From positions 141,611-205,610 of the forward strand of contig CAYMOS010000003.1 in assembly GCA_964392265.1 (NCBI GenBank): a DNA stretch of 64,000 nt, in the 5' to 3' direction. This document shows positions 16,888-26,100 of this stretch, piece by piece (the stretch's first letter is position 1; every line of letters starts with the position of its first letter). A model generated the notes under the pieces. The model worked only from the letters and a program-made list of their open reading frames with translations, did not search any database and was not told where the DNA came from. Source of the stretch: CALMAK01 sp964392265 (GTDB taxonomy: Bacteria > Patescibacteriota > Saccharimonadia > Saccharimonadales > Saccharimonadaceae). The position numbers and the translations under genes were made by a program.

Positions 16888-17508
16888 TTATGACAATGAA
16901 GGCTTGTCTGTTTCTTGCCAGTCCCTATCCCAGTCAAAGTCACCGTCAACCCTCTCGGCCAGCTGCCGCAAGCCTTCGACCGAATGCCGTCCCTCGTGTA
17001 TCTGATGAGCTACCATCGTCGCAAGACCGAGGCCACGCCTGAACATAAGGCCTTGTTCATCATCGGGGGCAACCTGCCTTTCCCAACGATTAACTATCAT
17101 ACCGGTGGTCAGACCAACCATGCCGATACCTTGACGCCCCAGATCAATAATCGTAGCATAGTGGCCTACTTGGTCACCGAACACAGATTGCATATCTCCA
17201 GCCGTTACGGCTCCTTCGTGTACACGCGCAGCGAGTAATAGACCGGCGCCAGCCCCTCGTACGAACGCCCCGACAGTTGCGTGTCCTCCATATGATAATT
17301 CGGTTGCATGATGATAGGCATCTAATTTCTTTCCTAACCTATTCGCACGACCCATATATTGGCGAACTTCTCGCTCGGCAAATGGCAGCCGGTTCAACCC
17401 TTTCGTGATGGCTACTTTTAAAGACTCTTCTTCGTCAAATTCAGCATCCAGGGCTTGGGCAGCCTTGGCGTATGTTTGCTCGGTCGGAAGAGGTGGAATT
17501 CGATTCAT
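16888..17508 (-). CDS. hypothetical helical protein
   Basis: This 206-residue soluble protein starts MNRIPPLPTEQTYAKAAQAL. It is mostly helical with a glycine/alanine-rich centre (GGHATVGAFVRGAGAGLLLAAR, about residues 74-95) and an acidic tail (DGDFDWDRDW). I do not recognise it. It begins 12 bp after the YajQ-like stop, so the two are probably co-transcribed; fusA is next on the same strand. Confidence 0.6.
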   Translation of the reverse strand: MNRIPPLPTEQTYAKAAQALDAEFDEEESLKVAITKGLNRLPFAEREVRQYMGRANRLGKKLDAYHHATELSYGGHATVGAFVRGAGAGLLLAARVHEGAVTAGDMQSVFGDQVGHYATIIDLGRQGIGMVGLTTGMIVNRWERQVAPDDEQGLMFRRGLGLATMVAHQIHEGRHSVEGLRQLAERVDGDFDWDRDWQETDKPSLS

Positions 17509-17520
17509 GAAGTGGCGACG

Positions 17521-18015
17521 TTAACGGTAATTTGTGTACTTTAACACAAAATCAAAATCTTGACCATCGAGTAGGCGCATCGCTGCCTGCAACTCATCCT
17601 TACTACTACTGGTTGCTCTCACCAGGTCCCCTTGAATCTGCGTCTTTACCTTTGGCAGCTCTTCACGTAGCAATTTCGCAATACGTTTGGCATTTTCCTG
17701 CGAGAGCCCTTGTTTGAAAGGGATGTCTTGGGTTGCCTTGAGGTTGCTTTCGACGACCTCCTTCGTCAGGTCGAGACTTTTCGAACTTTCGCCTCGCGCT
17801 GCCAGCTTGCGTCGGATGATATCAATAATAGTATCAATCTGCCATGGTCCGGCACCTATCACCTTAAACCCAGCCTTGTCACCCAGCCATTCAATGGCTG
17901 CTGGCGTACCTTTAAAGTCATAGCGGCTGGCTAATTCCTTCTCAACCTGTCCAAAGACGTTATTCATCTCGGCCTTGTTGTATTCCGAGACGATATCAAA
18001 ACTAAATGTTGCCAT
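17521..18015 (-). CDS. yajQ: YajQ-family nucleotide-binding protein
   Basis: This 164-residue protein matches the YajQ (DUF520) family. It starts ATFSFDIVSEYNKAEMNNV and ends VRATSSSKDELQAAMRLL then FDFVLKYTNYR. Two ferredoxin-like domains are expected. Family members bind nucleotides and, in Xanthomonas, cyclic di-GMP; the role here is unknown. Its mRNA appears leaderless: a TATACT -10 box (18022-18027) ends 6 nt before the ATG. Confidence 0.93.
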   Translation of the reverse strand: MATFSFDIVSEYNKAEMNNVFGQVEKELASRYDFKGTPAAIEWLGDKAGFKVIGAGPWQIDTIIDIIRRKLAARGESSKSLDLTKEVVESNLKATQDIPFKQGLSQENAKRIAKLLREELPKVKTQIQGDLVRATSSSKDELQAAMRLLDGQDFDFVLKYTNYR

Positions 18016-18036
18016 AATTGTAGTATACCATGAGTC

Positions 18037-18065
18037 TGTACACTGAACGAGATATATGGTATAAT
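18037..18065 (+). promoter_or_regulatory. promoter upstream of dapD leader
   Basis: TGTACA, 17-bp spacer, TATAAT. It is back-to-back with the yajQ promoter and 150 bp upstream of dapD. Confidence 0.65.
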
Positions 18066-18071
18066 TTTCTT

Positions 18072-18107
18072 ACTCTCACCCTTTTCTGGGTTGGAGAGTA
18101 TTTTTTA
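18072..18107 (+). terminator. terminator-like hairpin right after a promoter (possible attenuator)
   Basis: ACTCTCACCC / GGGTTGGAGAGT hairpin followed by ATTTTTT, only a few nt after the predicted transcription start. It would yield a tiny RNA of about 40 nt or act as an attenuator before dapD. Confidence 0.55.
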
Positions 18108-18123
18108 TAATTCGACTCAGCTG

Positions 18124-18179
18124 CCAGAGGTGTTCCAGTGCTCATAGAAGTGGGTGTATGAATACTGGAGTACCTCTGG
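18124..18179 (+). promoter_or_regulatory. large leader hairpin before dapD
   Basis: Imperfect 16-bp inverted repeat (CCAGAGGTGTTCCAGT, 18124-18139, and ACTGGAGTACCTCTGG, 18164-18179, with two mismatches). It ends 25 nt before the ribosome site and could stabilise the mRNA or bind a ligand. I see no match to the lysine riboswitch. Confidence 0.5.
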
Positions 18180-18217
18180 CGTGCAATCAGCGCGCCAACT
18201 CCTCAGAAAGGACTGTC

Positions 18218-19429
18218 ATGAAGAAGACGAAGACCCCGGGAGACTTCCAGGTTCTCATCGAGGGGCTGAGCAAGACCCTCCCCGCCTCCTACCAAACACC
18301 TGCGGCCTGGGCCTTAGGTCTCGCCACGTACACCGGTACAGGGGAGTTCCTCGACGTCAGGTTCCCCGGCGCCGTCAACCGACACAAGCAGAACGCCGGC
18401 ACTGCCAAGCTGTTGTTCGGGCTGTCGACCGCCATGGCCGACAGCAGCATCAACACGCGACTGCTAGACCTCGATGATCTGGTAGCCGCCACCCGTGCCC
18501 TCGCCTTCACCAAGGGCGACGGCAAGGTTCATGAGAACCTGGATGGCATCCGTGCGATCATCAAGGTGCTGGAACGGACCAAGGGCAAGGCGGGCTTCGG
18601 CCGCGTCTACGCACCGGTGCTGGCCTGGATCCCCGATCTGGACCACTCGGTCGCACCCGCTGACGCCATCGATGCCCGCCTGCGGTTGGAGATGGTCTCG
18701 CGCGGGGCCCTCATGCCCAACGAGGCCAACATGTCCGTGTTCGGCGTCCTGCCGAACGTGGCCTGGACCAGCCACGGCCCCTTCCTGCCCAACCAGGTGG
18801 AGAAGGTGCGCTGGAAGCTATTGGGCCGCGGCGAGACGCTGACCGTCATGGGCGTGGACAAGTTCCCGCACATGCTGGACTATGTCATCCCGAACGACGT
18901 ACGCATCGCCAATGCGTCGCGGGTGCGGCTGGGTGCCTACCTGGCCGAAGGCACGACCGTCATGCACGAAGGGTTCGTCAACTTCAACGCGGGCACGCTG
19001 GGCGCGTCCATGGTGGAGGGGCGCATCTCGGCGGGCGTGGTAGTCGGTGACGGTAGTGACATCGGCGGCGGCGCGTCCATCATGGGTACGCTGTCCGGTG
19101 GTGGCACCATCAAGGTGTCCATCGGTGACGGCTGCCTGTTGGGGGCCAATTCGGGCATCGGCATCCCGCTGGGTGACAACGTCATCGTCGAGGCCGGCTT
19201 GTACCTGACGGCCGGCACCAAGGTGATCGTGCCGGAGGACCTGGGGCTCGAGCAGATCGAGTATCAGGAGTCTGAGTGCGACCGGCCGGTCGTTCGGGCA
19301 CGGGATCTGGCCGGCATCAGCAACGTCATCTTCCGACGCCACTCCCTGACGGGACGCGTCGAGGTGATTCGCAACGGCGAAGGGGCCGTGGCCCTCAACG
19401 CCGTGCTGCACGCCAACGCCAACAGCTGA
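18218..19429 (+). CDS. dapD: tetrahydrodipicolinate N-succinyltransferase (DapD)
   Basis: DapD transfers succinyl from succinyl-CoA to tetrahydrodipicolinate in the succinylase route to diaminopimelate and lysine. The start at 18218 has AGAAAGGA upstream and gives 403 residues. The left-handed beta-helix region is clear: MVEGRISAGVVVGDGSDIGG, then GASIMGTLSGGG and GDGCLLGANSGIGIPLGDN (about 265-330), with EAGLYLTAGTKV. This matches the long DapD form. The gene is much richer in GC than its neighbours, and no other DAP gene is in the window. It is bracketed by its own promoter, leader hairpins and terminator. Likely acquired laterally. Confidence 0.92.
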   Translation: MKKTKTPGDFQVLIEGLSKTLPASYQTPAAWALGLATYTGTGEFLDVRFPGAVNRHKQNAGTAKLLFGLSTAMADSSINTRLLDLDDLVAATRALAFTKGDGKVHENLDGIRAIIKVLERTKGKAGFGRVYAPVLAWIPDLDHSVAPADAIDARLRLEMVSRGALMPNEANMSVFGVLPNVAWTSHGPFLPNQVEKVRWKLLGRGETLTVMGVDKFPHMLDYVIPNDVRIANASRVRLGAYLAEGTTVMHEGFVNFNAGTLGASMVEGRISAGVVVGDGSDIGGGASIMGTLSGGGTIKVSIGDGCLLGANSGIGIPLGDNVIVEAGLYLTAGTKVIVPEDLGLEQIEYQESECDRPVVRARDLAGISNVIFRRHSLTGRVEVIRNGEGAVALNAVLHANANS

Positions 19430-19436
19430 GTCGATC

Positions 19437-19479
19437 GCGACCGTGTACCTACCTCGAAAGAGTGAAGGTACACGGTCGC
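19437..19479 (+). terminator. hairpin after dapD
   Basis: Perfect 14-bp stem GCGACCGTGTACCT / AGGTACACGGTCGC with a 15-nt loop. No U-run follows. Confidence 0.65.
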
Positions 19480-19524
19480 ACGATTCGACCTTACCCCCAG
19501 AATATACTGGGATATTTTTATATT

Positions 19525-20319
19525 TTAGGCAGCCTCGCCTCTTACCAAAGGCACCAGGTTGACATGTTTCTTGACATTACGCCCCAACAATCTCACTACT
19601 CTATCAGGCTTTTTGGTTGAGATATCAGGGATAATCTCTGGCATATCTACACACTGTCGCAATATCTCATAATCCTCAATCGCCTTACTATAATCACCAA
19701 ATACTCTCTCGAATGTCGATCGCAGGAAGTCCATGCCGATCGTATCCGCCGGATCAGCCGGGGAGACTCTCCCTTCGGCAACACTCCGTCGTCGTTCGTT
19801 AAATAGCTGTCTTGTGCGTATCGTTTTGTCTGCCCGTTTAGATAATCTTTGAAAAGCCCGGACGGCTAATTTATATGCCTCGATGTACTCCTTCATAGCA
19901 TCGAACTCTGGCATATCGGGCTTATTAGTAAAATCATGCATTGCGTTATGTAACTGGCGAGGTTCTCTACCAATCAACGTGGGTAATTCTCTAAAACGTC
20001 GCGGAATTGGCGAACTACCATGCATAGAAGCAGCGTAATCTCGTGCCTCAAAATGAAAATGATGGTCGTCTGGGGCTGTTTGAGGATCACGCGGATCAAA
20101 GGGCCAGTCATAGTCCTCCCAGAATAGCTGATCGATGACTTGCAGTGTCGCAGGCTCTGGGAAAAGGAAGCCTCTGTCATCGGTTTCTAGCGTTATTTTA
20201 GCGACATCTTTCCTGGCAAGACCGGTTTCGGGATCTACCCATTTGTCATAGTTTTTCCAGGCGTCGGGGGGCGGCAAACGGCGTGAATATGCTTCGCGAG
20301 GCATATTCACGGAGTTCAT
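19525..20319 (-). CDS. hypothetical protein, 264 aa
   Basis: This soluble protein is rich in charged and aromatic residues (WEDYDWPFDPRDP near 69, a His-rich DDHHFHFEARDYAASMHG near 85-102) with a helical C-terminal half and a basic end. I recognise no family. The ATG at 20319 is preceded by AAAGGA 13 nt upstream. It is monocistronic and convergent with dapD. Function unknown. Confidence 0.6.
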   Translation of the reverse strand: MNSVNMPREAYSRRLPPPDAWKNYDKWVDPETGLARKDVAKITLETDDRGFLFPEPATLQVIDQLFWEDYDWPFDPRDPQTAPDDHHFHFEARDYAASMHGSSPIPRRFRELPTLIGREPRQLHNAMHDFTNKPDMPEFDAMKEYIEAYKLAVRAFQRLSKRADKTIRTRQLFNERRRSVAEGRVSPADPADTIGMDFLRSTFERVFGDYSKAIEDYEILRQCVDMPEIIPDISTKKPDRVVRLLGRNVKKHVNLVPLVRGEAA

Positions 20320-20430
20320 TTAGTCTTGTCGTCCTTTGTTTGTATTTCCCATAGCTACTTATGTTATAGCTTAAGATAAACCAATTGTAAAGTATGTTAA
20401 TTAAGATTTTTAGGTAGAAGATTTCGCCCT

Positions 20431-20694
20431 TTAGATCGATAGGTGCTGATCCCGTTTAGCATTTACCCATTTACTGAAACCAGTGTTCGAACAGGCAACT
20501 CGCCCGAAATGCGGCAGGGGTGAAGGATGTTCATCAACCACTTCCCCGTCCTTGATAACTACCGTTGATGTAACTGGAATATCCGGACTATACCTAGGCC
20601 CCTTACAGTTACGTGTTAGCACAATACCTTGATCATCGGCATCGTCAAAATTAAGTGGACATGCTCCTTCGCATCGAGGAGGAAAATTACTCAT
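20431..20694 (-). CDS. small cysteine-containing hypothetical protein
   Basis: This 87-residue protein has four cysteines: two at the N-terminus (RCEGACPLNF), one in TRNCKGPRYSPDIP and one in VACSNTG. This might be a metal or Fe-S site, but it does not fit a motif I know. An embedded KDGEVVDEHPSPLPHFG stretch could be a beta-hairpin. It has no clear operon partner. Confidence 0.5.
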   Translation of the reverse strand: MSNFPPRCEGACPLNFDDADDQGIVLTRNCKGPRYSPDIPVTSTVVIKDGEVVDEHPSPLPHFGRVACSNTGFSKWVNAKRDQHLSI

Positions 20695-20913
20695 AATGAG
20701 TCTTATTTAATCATATTTACCAAAGCTTGTACACATCTCCATCGTTGACTAAAACCTATCTGTACCATACGCCACAATTATGACACCGCCCCTCGGCATA
20801 CTAATTAATGCAGGATGCTCGTACTTTATATTGCACAGGGTCATTCTTGACAGCGAGAAACGTCGGTCTACTAAATAATTTCCGCAGCCACCACTATGAT
20901 GTATACTACTCTC

Positions 20914-21318
20914 ATGAGACAGCCAAAGTGGTTCGGTAAAAATAAAAAGATTGCCCTCGGTATAGGTATTGTCGTGACATTTGCTACCCTTTTGGTACCA
21001 TGGCAACCCGTCGATTTCGTCAACACACTCTCTGGACCAAAGTTTCGACTAGGGAGTGTTCAGACAGGTTTGCAGGCGACACAACTTACTGATCTGAGTC
21101 CACAAAAACCCTGTCACTATAACATACGCCAGGAAGACGTGATCGCACGCGGCCTCCCCCTTCCGGTTATTACTCATGACAGTACCACAGGGTGTGAAAG
21201 GTTATATTTTTACAGTTGGCGGATCATGCCGCTCGGATTTATCATCAATGTGGCGGTATGGTCTTTGCTGGCATTACCAATTGTTCATTTTATTTCTCGC
21301 AACAAAAAAACCGCCTAA
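20914..21318 (+). CDS. small membrane protein with two helices
   Basis: The start at 20914 (MRQPKWFG) gives 134 residues: an N-terminal helix (about 14-32), an extracytoplasmic segment with two cysteines and the pattern DVIARGLPLPV, and a second helix (about 104-124). No family recognised. A TATACT-like box just upstream suggests a near-leaderless start. It converges on rpsG and shares its terminator. Confidence 0.6.
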   Translation: MRQPKWFGKNKKIALGIGIVVTFATLLVPWQPVDFVNTLSGPKFRLGSVQTGLQATQLTDLSPQKPCHYNIRQEDVIARGLPLPVITHDSTTGCERLYFYSWRIMPLGFIINVAVWSLLALPIVHFISRNKKTA

Positions 21319-21336
21319 GTGGCGGTTTTTTGTTGC
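21300..21336. terminator. bidirectional terminator, rpsG and 20914 gene
   Basis: AAAAAACCGCC / GGCGGTTTTTT stem with a 5-nt loop and runs of A and T on both sides, between convergent genes. Confidence 0.92.
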
Positions 21337-21346
21337 AATACGGTAA

Positions 21347-21826
21347 TTAGCCGCGGGCAAAGTGCGCAAATGCGCGGTTGGCTTCGGCCATCTTGTGGGT
21401 GTCTTCCTTCTTCTTGAAGGCAGCACCAGCTTCGTTGTGTGCATCAACGATTTCCAGCGCAAGACGCTGTGCATATGGCATACCACTACGAGCACGTGCC
21501 GACTGAACAAGCCACGTAAAGGCATAGTGCAGCTGGCGGTGACCAGATACTGGGAATGGAATCTGGTAGTTAGCACCACCGACACGGCGGCTTTTTACTT
21601 CAAAGTTAGGGCTAACATTCTTGAGTGCTTTTTCAAACACGGCCAGTGGATCCTCAGAATCAAGTTTCTTGGCGGCTGTTTCTAGCGCGATATAGACAGC
21701 ACGTTCTGCGGTCAGCTTTTTACCGTCCAACATTGATTTGTTGATAAGACGCTGCACCAAGATGCTCTGGTACTTGCGATCAGGCTTTGGGGTACGAACG
21801 AGTGATTTGGTAACTTTACGTGGCAT
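21347..21826 (-). CDS. rpsG: 30S ribosomal protein S7
   Basis: S7 (159 aa) nucleates 30S head assembly. It starts MPRKVTKSLVRTPKPDRKYQ, with VSPNFEVKSRRVGGANYQIP in the middle and the C-terminal helix region intact. It overlaps rpsL by one base. fusA and tuf, the usual downstream partners, lie about 5 kb away on the same strand. Confidence 0.97.
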   Translation of the reverse strand: MPRKVTKSLVRTPKPDRKYQSILVQRLINKSMLDGKKLTAERAVYIALETAAKKLDSEDPLAVFEKALKNVSPNFEVKSRRVGGANYQIPFPVSGHRQLHYAFTWLVQSARARSGMPYAQRLALEIVDAHNEAGAAFKKKEDTHKMAEANRAFAHFARG

Positions 21827-22242
21827 TACTTCTTATCCTCCTTCTTGGCGCCGTACTTTGAACGGCCCTGCTGACGCTTTGCAACACCTTGAAGGTCCAA
21901 GGCGCCACGGACGATGTGGTAGCGAACACCTGGAAGATCCGGCACACGTCCACCACGAACCAACACAACGGCATGTTCCTGGAGGTTATGACCTTCACCA
22001 CCGATGTAGGCCCAGACTTCGTGACCATTGGTCAGACGAACACGAGCAACCTTACGAAGGGCCGAGTTAGGCTTTTTTGGTGTCTTAGTGGTTACTTTGA
22101 TACACACACCACGCTTTAGCGGGGCATCCTGATCGTAGTAACGAGTCTTCAGTGCGTTATGGATACGGCCAAGCGCTGGTGACTTTGACTTCTTGTTCGC
22201 AGTCTGGCGTGGCTTACGCACCAATTGATTAATAGTTGGCAT
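21826..22242 (-). CDS. rpsL: 30S ribosomal protein S12
   Basis: S12 (138 aa) sits at the decoding centre. The streptomycin-linked loops are canonical: KTPKKPNSALRKVARV and GHNLQEHAVVLVRGGRVPDL with PGVRYHIVRG. It is the first gene of the rpsL-rpsG pair, with a strong promoter about 130 bp upstream. Confidence 0.97.
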   Translation of the reverse strand: MPTINQLVRKPRQTANKKSKSPALGRIHNALKTRYYDQDAPLKRGVCIKVTTKTPKKPNSALRKVARVRLTNGHEVWAYIGGEGHNLQEHAVVLVRGGRVPDLPGVRYHIVRGALDLQGVAKRQQGRSKYGAKKEDKK

Positions 22243-22373
22243 ATAAAATATGACTCCCTTGATTTACTAATTGCTTTGGCCGTCTGGGCAGCAAACCCAT
22301 AGACCGGATGTATAGTCGTTCGAAACGTCTTGTACACTCTTTCATTTCGACACTATACGGAAACTCATCTGTG

Positions 22374-22402
22374 ATTATAGCAGTTCTGCTATCGTTTTTC
22401 AA
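22374..22402 (-). promoter_or_regulatory. rpsL-rpsG promoter
   Basis: TTGAAA, 17-bp spacer, TATAAT on the minus strand. The -35 box overlaps the last codons of the upstream gene. Confidence 0.82.
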
Positions 22403-23067
22403 GCGGCACGCTGGTTGAGCGGAAAAGGATACGCATCTTTAATCAAGTCGGCCAGCTGCGCCAACTCTCCCTCGCGTGGTGCTAGGCCATCAGCTCCCAT
22501 CTCAACCGCCAGCCGAGCCATCAAAGCATCACCGGCTAGGGCGGCACGCGTCTCTACTGCCTCGATAACCTCTTCGACTATATCCGACTGCTCCATTTGA
22601 TCTAATTCATCACGCCCTTGGTACAAATCGGCAACGGAAAAATGCCTGCGTCTATCCTCTGCGTCCATATTGCTGTTTTCGCTATCCGGAGGCGCCGTCG
22701 TCCGACTCACCCCATCTGGTTTTAGACTATAGACGTACCCTCCGTTATAGACGCCATCGTCAGTATGTTCGATCACTGACACACCAGCATCTAATAACCC
22801 CTCATCGTCCAAATGTCCAAACCCTACGATATGTAGGTATGACCCGTCAGGCATGTCAAGACGATACGAAGCCTCAAACACCGTCACAAAACCAGCCTCC
22901 TCAAGCACTTCAAATGACGTTATATTCTCTGGACGATCAAAGACAAGTTGACGCATCATCACTGCAAATTCATCCATACGTGCTTCCCTTTCACTATCTG
23001 ACGGGTCAGCCTTGGGCGCAAAAACGTCGAATGGTGTAATAAATTTTAGTTTGTCACCTGCTTGCAT
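22399..23067 (-). CDS. hypothetical protein, 222 aa
   Basis: The start chosen (23067, MQAGDKLKFITPFDVF) fits a leaderless promoter: TATACT ends 8 nt before this ATG. A longer frame to 23160 would run into the rpoC terminator. The first half looks like an alpha/beta fold with GFVTVFEASYRLDMPDGSYL (about 60-80); the second half is acidic and helical. No family recognised. Confidence 0.55.
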   Translation of the reverse strand: MQAGDKLKFITPFDVFAPKADPSDSEREARMDEFAVMMRQLVFDRPENITSFEVLEEAGFVTVFEASYRLDMPDGSYLHIVGFGHLDDEGLLDAGVSVIEHTDDGVYNGGYVYSLKPDGVSRTTAPPDSENSNMDAEDRRRHFSVADLYQGRDELDQMEQSDIVEEVIEAVETRAALAGDALMARLAVEMGADGLAPREGELAQLADLIKDAYPFPLNQRAA

Positions 23068-23150
23068 ACTGTGGCAGTATAGTTCAGCCCGGATGATTTG
23101 GGCAAGCATAGGCACCTCAACCAAATGAAAAAGGCTCGTGAACCGAAAAG

Positions 23151-23179
23151 CAATAGCCACCTCGTAATGGGTGGCTATT
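23151..23179 (-). terminator. rpoC terminator
   Basis: Perfect 10-bp stem AATAGCCACC / GGTGGCTATT with a GCTTTTC tail, 20 bp after the rpoC stop. Confidence 0.8.
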
Positions 23180-23198
23180 ACCGGAAGATACAGAGAGA

Positions 23199-26100
23199 CT
23201 AAATGTCTTCGCTGACGATATCCTCGTCAATCTCCTCAACTTCGCTGACGGCACCGGTACCAACAGGAATCTTGCGACCAATGATCACATTTTCCTTAAG
23301 ACCGTGCAGACGGTCAGCACGACCGCTGGTGGCAGCGTTGATCAGTACACGCGTTGTGTCCTGGAATGAGGCGGCTGATAGCCAGCTGTCAGACCAGATA
23401 CTTACCTTGGTAATACCCAAGAGTAATTGGGTGTACTGGACCAGTTCCTTGCCTTCTGCAGCCAATTCGGCATTTGCCTCAACAACAGCAGCCTTTGAGA
23501 CGATATCACCCGTCACGAAAGCGCTATCGCCTGGATCTTCTACCTGAACACGGCTGAACATCTGACGCACAATGATCTCAAGGTGCTTGTCAGCAACGTC
23601 TTGACCCTGTGCAGCATAGATACGCAATACTTCGTTGATGATGTAGCGCTGCGTTGCCTCAGTGCCCTTCAGGCGCATGAGGTCATGCAGATTCAGTGAA
23701 CCGATCGTCAGGCGATCACCTGCTTCAACGATGTCATTCGGCTTTACCGTCAACTGTGCAGTGCCAGGAATCTCATAACGAACTGGCGCGCTAGCATTGG
23801 CAGCCAAGACGACAGTGTCTTCGGCAATTTCAACGACACCATCGAATGGTGCAACTAGAGGCTTTGCCTCGCCTTCGGCCGTTGCCAACACATCACCAAC
23901 CTTCACTGTACTACCAGCTTTGACGCTAGCGGTGCGACCTTCCAGTGGGATGCGCTCGACATGTCCGGCAACTGGCGTTACCTGAACAACGTATTTCTTA
24001 CCATCTTCCCAGACGTCAACCGAACCAGCCACCTCAGTAATGTAGGCTTGACCCTTTGGCTGACGGGCCTCAAACAGCTCCTCAACACGTGGCAGACCCT
24101 GCGTAATGTCACCACCAGCCACACCAGAGTTGTGGAAGGTACGCAGTGTCAACTGAGTACCAGGTTCACCGACAGACTGGGCAGCGATGACACCGACTGG
24201 CTGTGCGTTATCAACCAATTGGCCAGTTGCCATATCGATACCGTAACTCTTACGTGGAATACCACGAAGGTTCTTTGTTGATAGTACTGACTGAATCTTC
24301 ACGCTTTCGATTGAACTGTCAGCCTCGATAGCATCAGCTACCTCACGAGTGATCAGCTGATCCTTCGCAACATGTCCGGCAACATCCTCGGCAGCATAGC
24401 GACCAAACAGACGGTTGCCAAAGTCAATCATCGTTTCAGCAGACTCTGCACGGTAGATTGCGTAGCCTTCATCATCACCCGCCTCATCTTCAACCGTAAA
24501 GACGTCTTGTGACACGTCAACCAGACGACGAGTCAGGTATCCTGAGTCAGCCGTCTTAAGTGCGGTGTCAATCAGACCCTTACGTGCACCACGGGTGGCC
24601 ACGAAGGCTTCCAGTGATGAAAGACCCTTCTTAAATGAGCTTCGGATTGGGAGCTCGATTTCGCGGTTGGTGGCGTCCACCTGGATACCGATCATGGCGC
24701 TTGCGAGCTTGACGTTCGAGATATCACCACGAGCACCAGAGTTAACCATCACAGAAATACTGGTGTCCATTTGCTTCAACTGGTTCTGCAAGAAGGTCGT
24801 CACTTGATTGTCAACGTTACGCCATGCACCAACCGTCAGGTTGTAGCGCTCTTCTTCCGTGATCAGACCCTGGTCGTACTGTTCAGAGATCAGTGTCGTC
24901 TTGGCGTCACCTTCAGCGATGAATTCGCTGATTTCAGCAAAGTGTAGGTAGTCTTCTTTACCAGTCGATACAGCAGCAACCGTTGCAAAACGGAAGGCGA
25001 GACCCTTCATACGGTCAGCAGTCTTGGCAGTCTCTTCGGCACCGTAGCGGTTAAAGATACCAGCTAGTACCTTCTTGAGCTGCTTTTTCGTCTGAACATT
25101 ATTGTCGTAGGCAAAATCAGCAGGCAAAATCTCGTTAAAGAAGACGCGACCGAGGGTTGTCTCACGGATCTTACCCTTTGCCTGTACACGAATTGGGGTT
25201 TGCAGTTGGATGACCCCAGCGTCATACGCCATTTCAGCCTCATAGACAGAGCTGTAAGCTTTGACCTCGGCAGTCTGCGCAGCAGGTTTTTCGTAGGTGA
25301 GGTAGTAGTTACCCAGCACCACGTCCTGACCGATGTTGAGCACTGGCGCACCATCAGCAGGTTTTAGCAAGTTGTTGGTGGCACTCATCAGCTCCCGAGC
25401 TTCGCGCTGTGCATCATCAGACAGAGGCAGGTGAACTGCCATCTGGTCACCATCGTAGTCAGCGTTAAAGCCGTTGGCAACAAGTGGGTGCAGCTGGATT
25501 GCCTTACCTTCAACCAATTTCGGCTGGAAGGCCTGGATAGAAAGACGGTGGAGTGACGGTGCGCGGTTCAACAGAACGTACTTACCTTCAATCACGGCGT
25601 CCAAGGCATCCCATACCAAGGCATCACCTGATTCGATCAGACGAGTCGCGCTACGGATGTTATGCGCATGCTCGTTACGAATCAGCCAGCTAATAACAAA
25701 TGGCTTGAATAGTTCGAGGGCCATTTGCTTTGGCAGACCACACTGATTAATCTTCAACTTTGGACCAACCACAATAACCGAACGACCAGAATAGTCAACG
25801 CGCTTACCGAGAAGGTTCTGGCGGAAGCGACCTTGCTTACCCTTCAACATGTCGCTGATTGATTTGAGGCGACGACGACCACCGGTTGCATTCACGGCAC
25901 GGCCACCGCGGGCAGCGCTATTGTCGACAAGTGCGTCAACGGCTTCCTGCAGCATACGCATTTCGTTACGGCGGATGACTTCTGGCGCGTTAAGATCGAT
26001 CAGTTTTTTCAGACGATTATTACGGTTGATCACACGACGATAAAGGTCGTTAAGATCTGAGGTTGCAAAGCGGCCACCCGTCAGTTGTACCATCGGACGC

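Noticed and set aside
18066..18217. Lysine riboswitch before dapD
   Set aside because: Length and sequence do not fit the L-box core; only simple hairpins are visible.
18495..19411. Several long frames on both strands inside dapD
   Set aside because: High GC lowers stop frequency; only the dapD frame has family motifs and a ribosome site.
20749..21006. Minus-strand 85-aa frame opposite the small membrane protein gene
   Set aside because: It crosses the promoter and start of the plus-strand gene and has no supporting signals.
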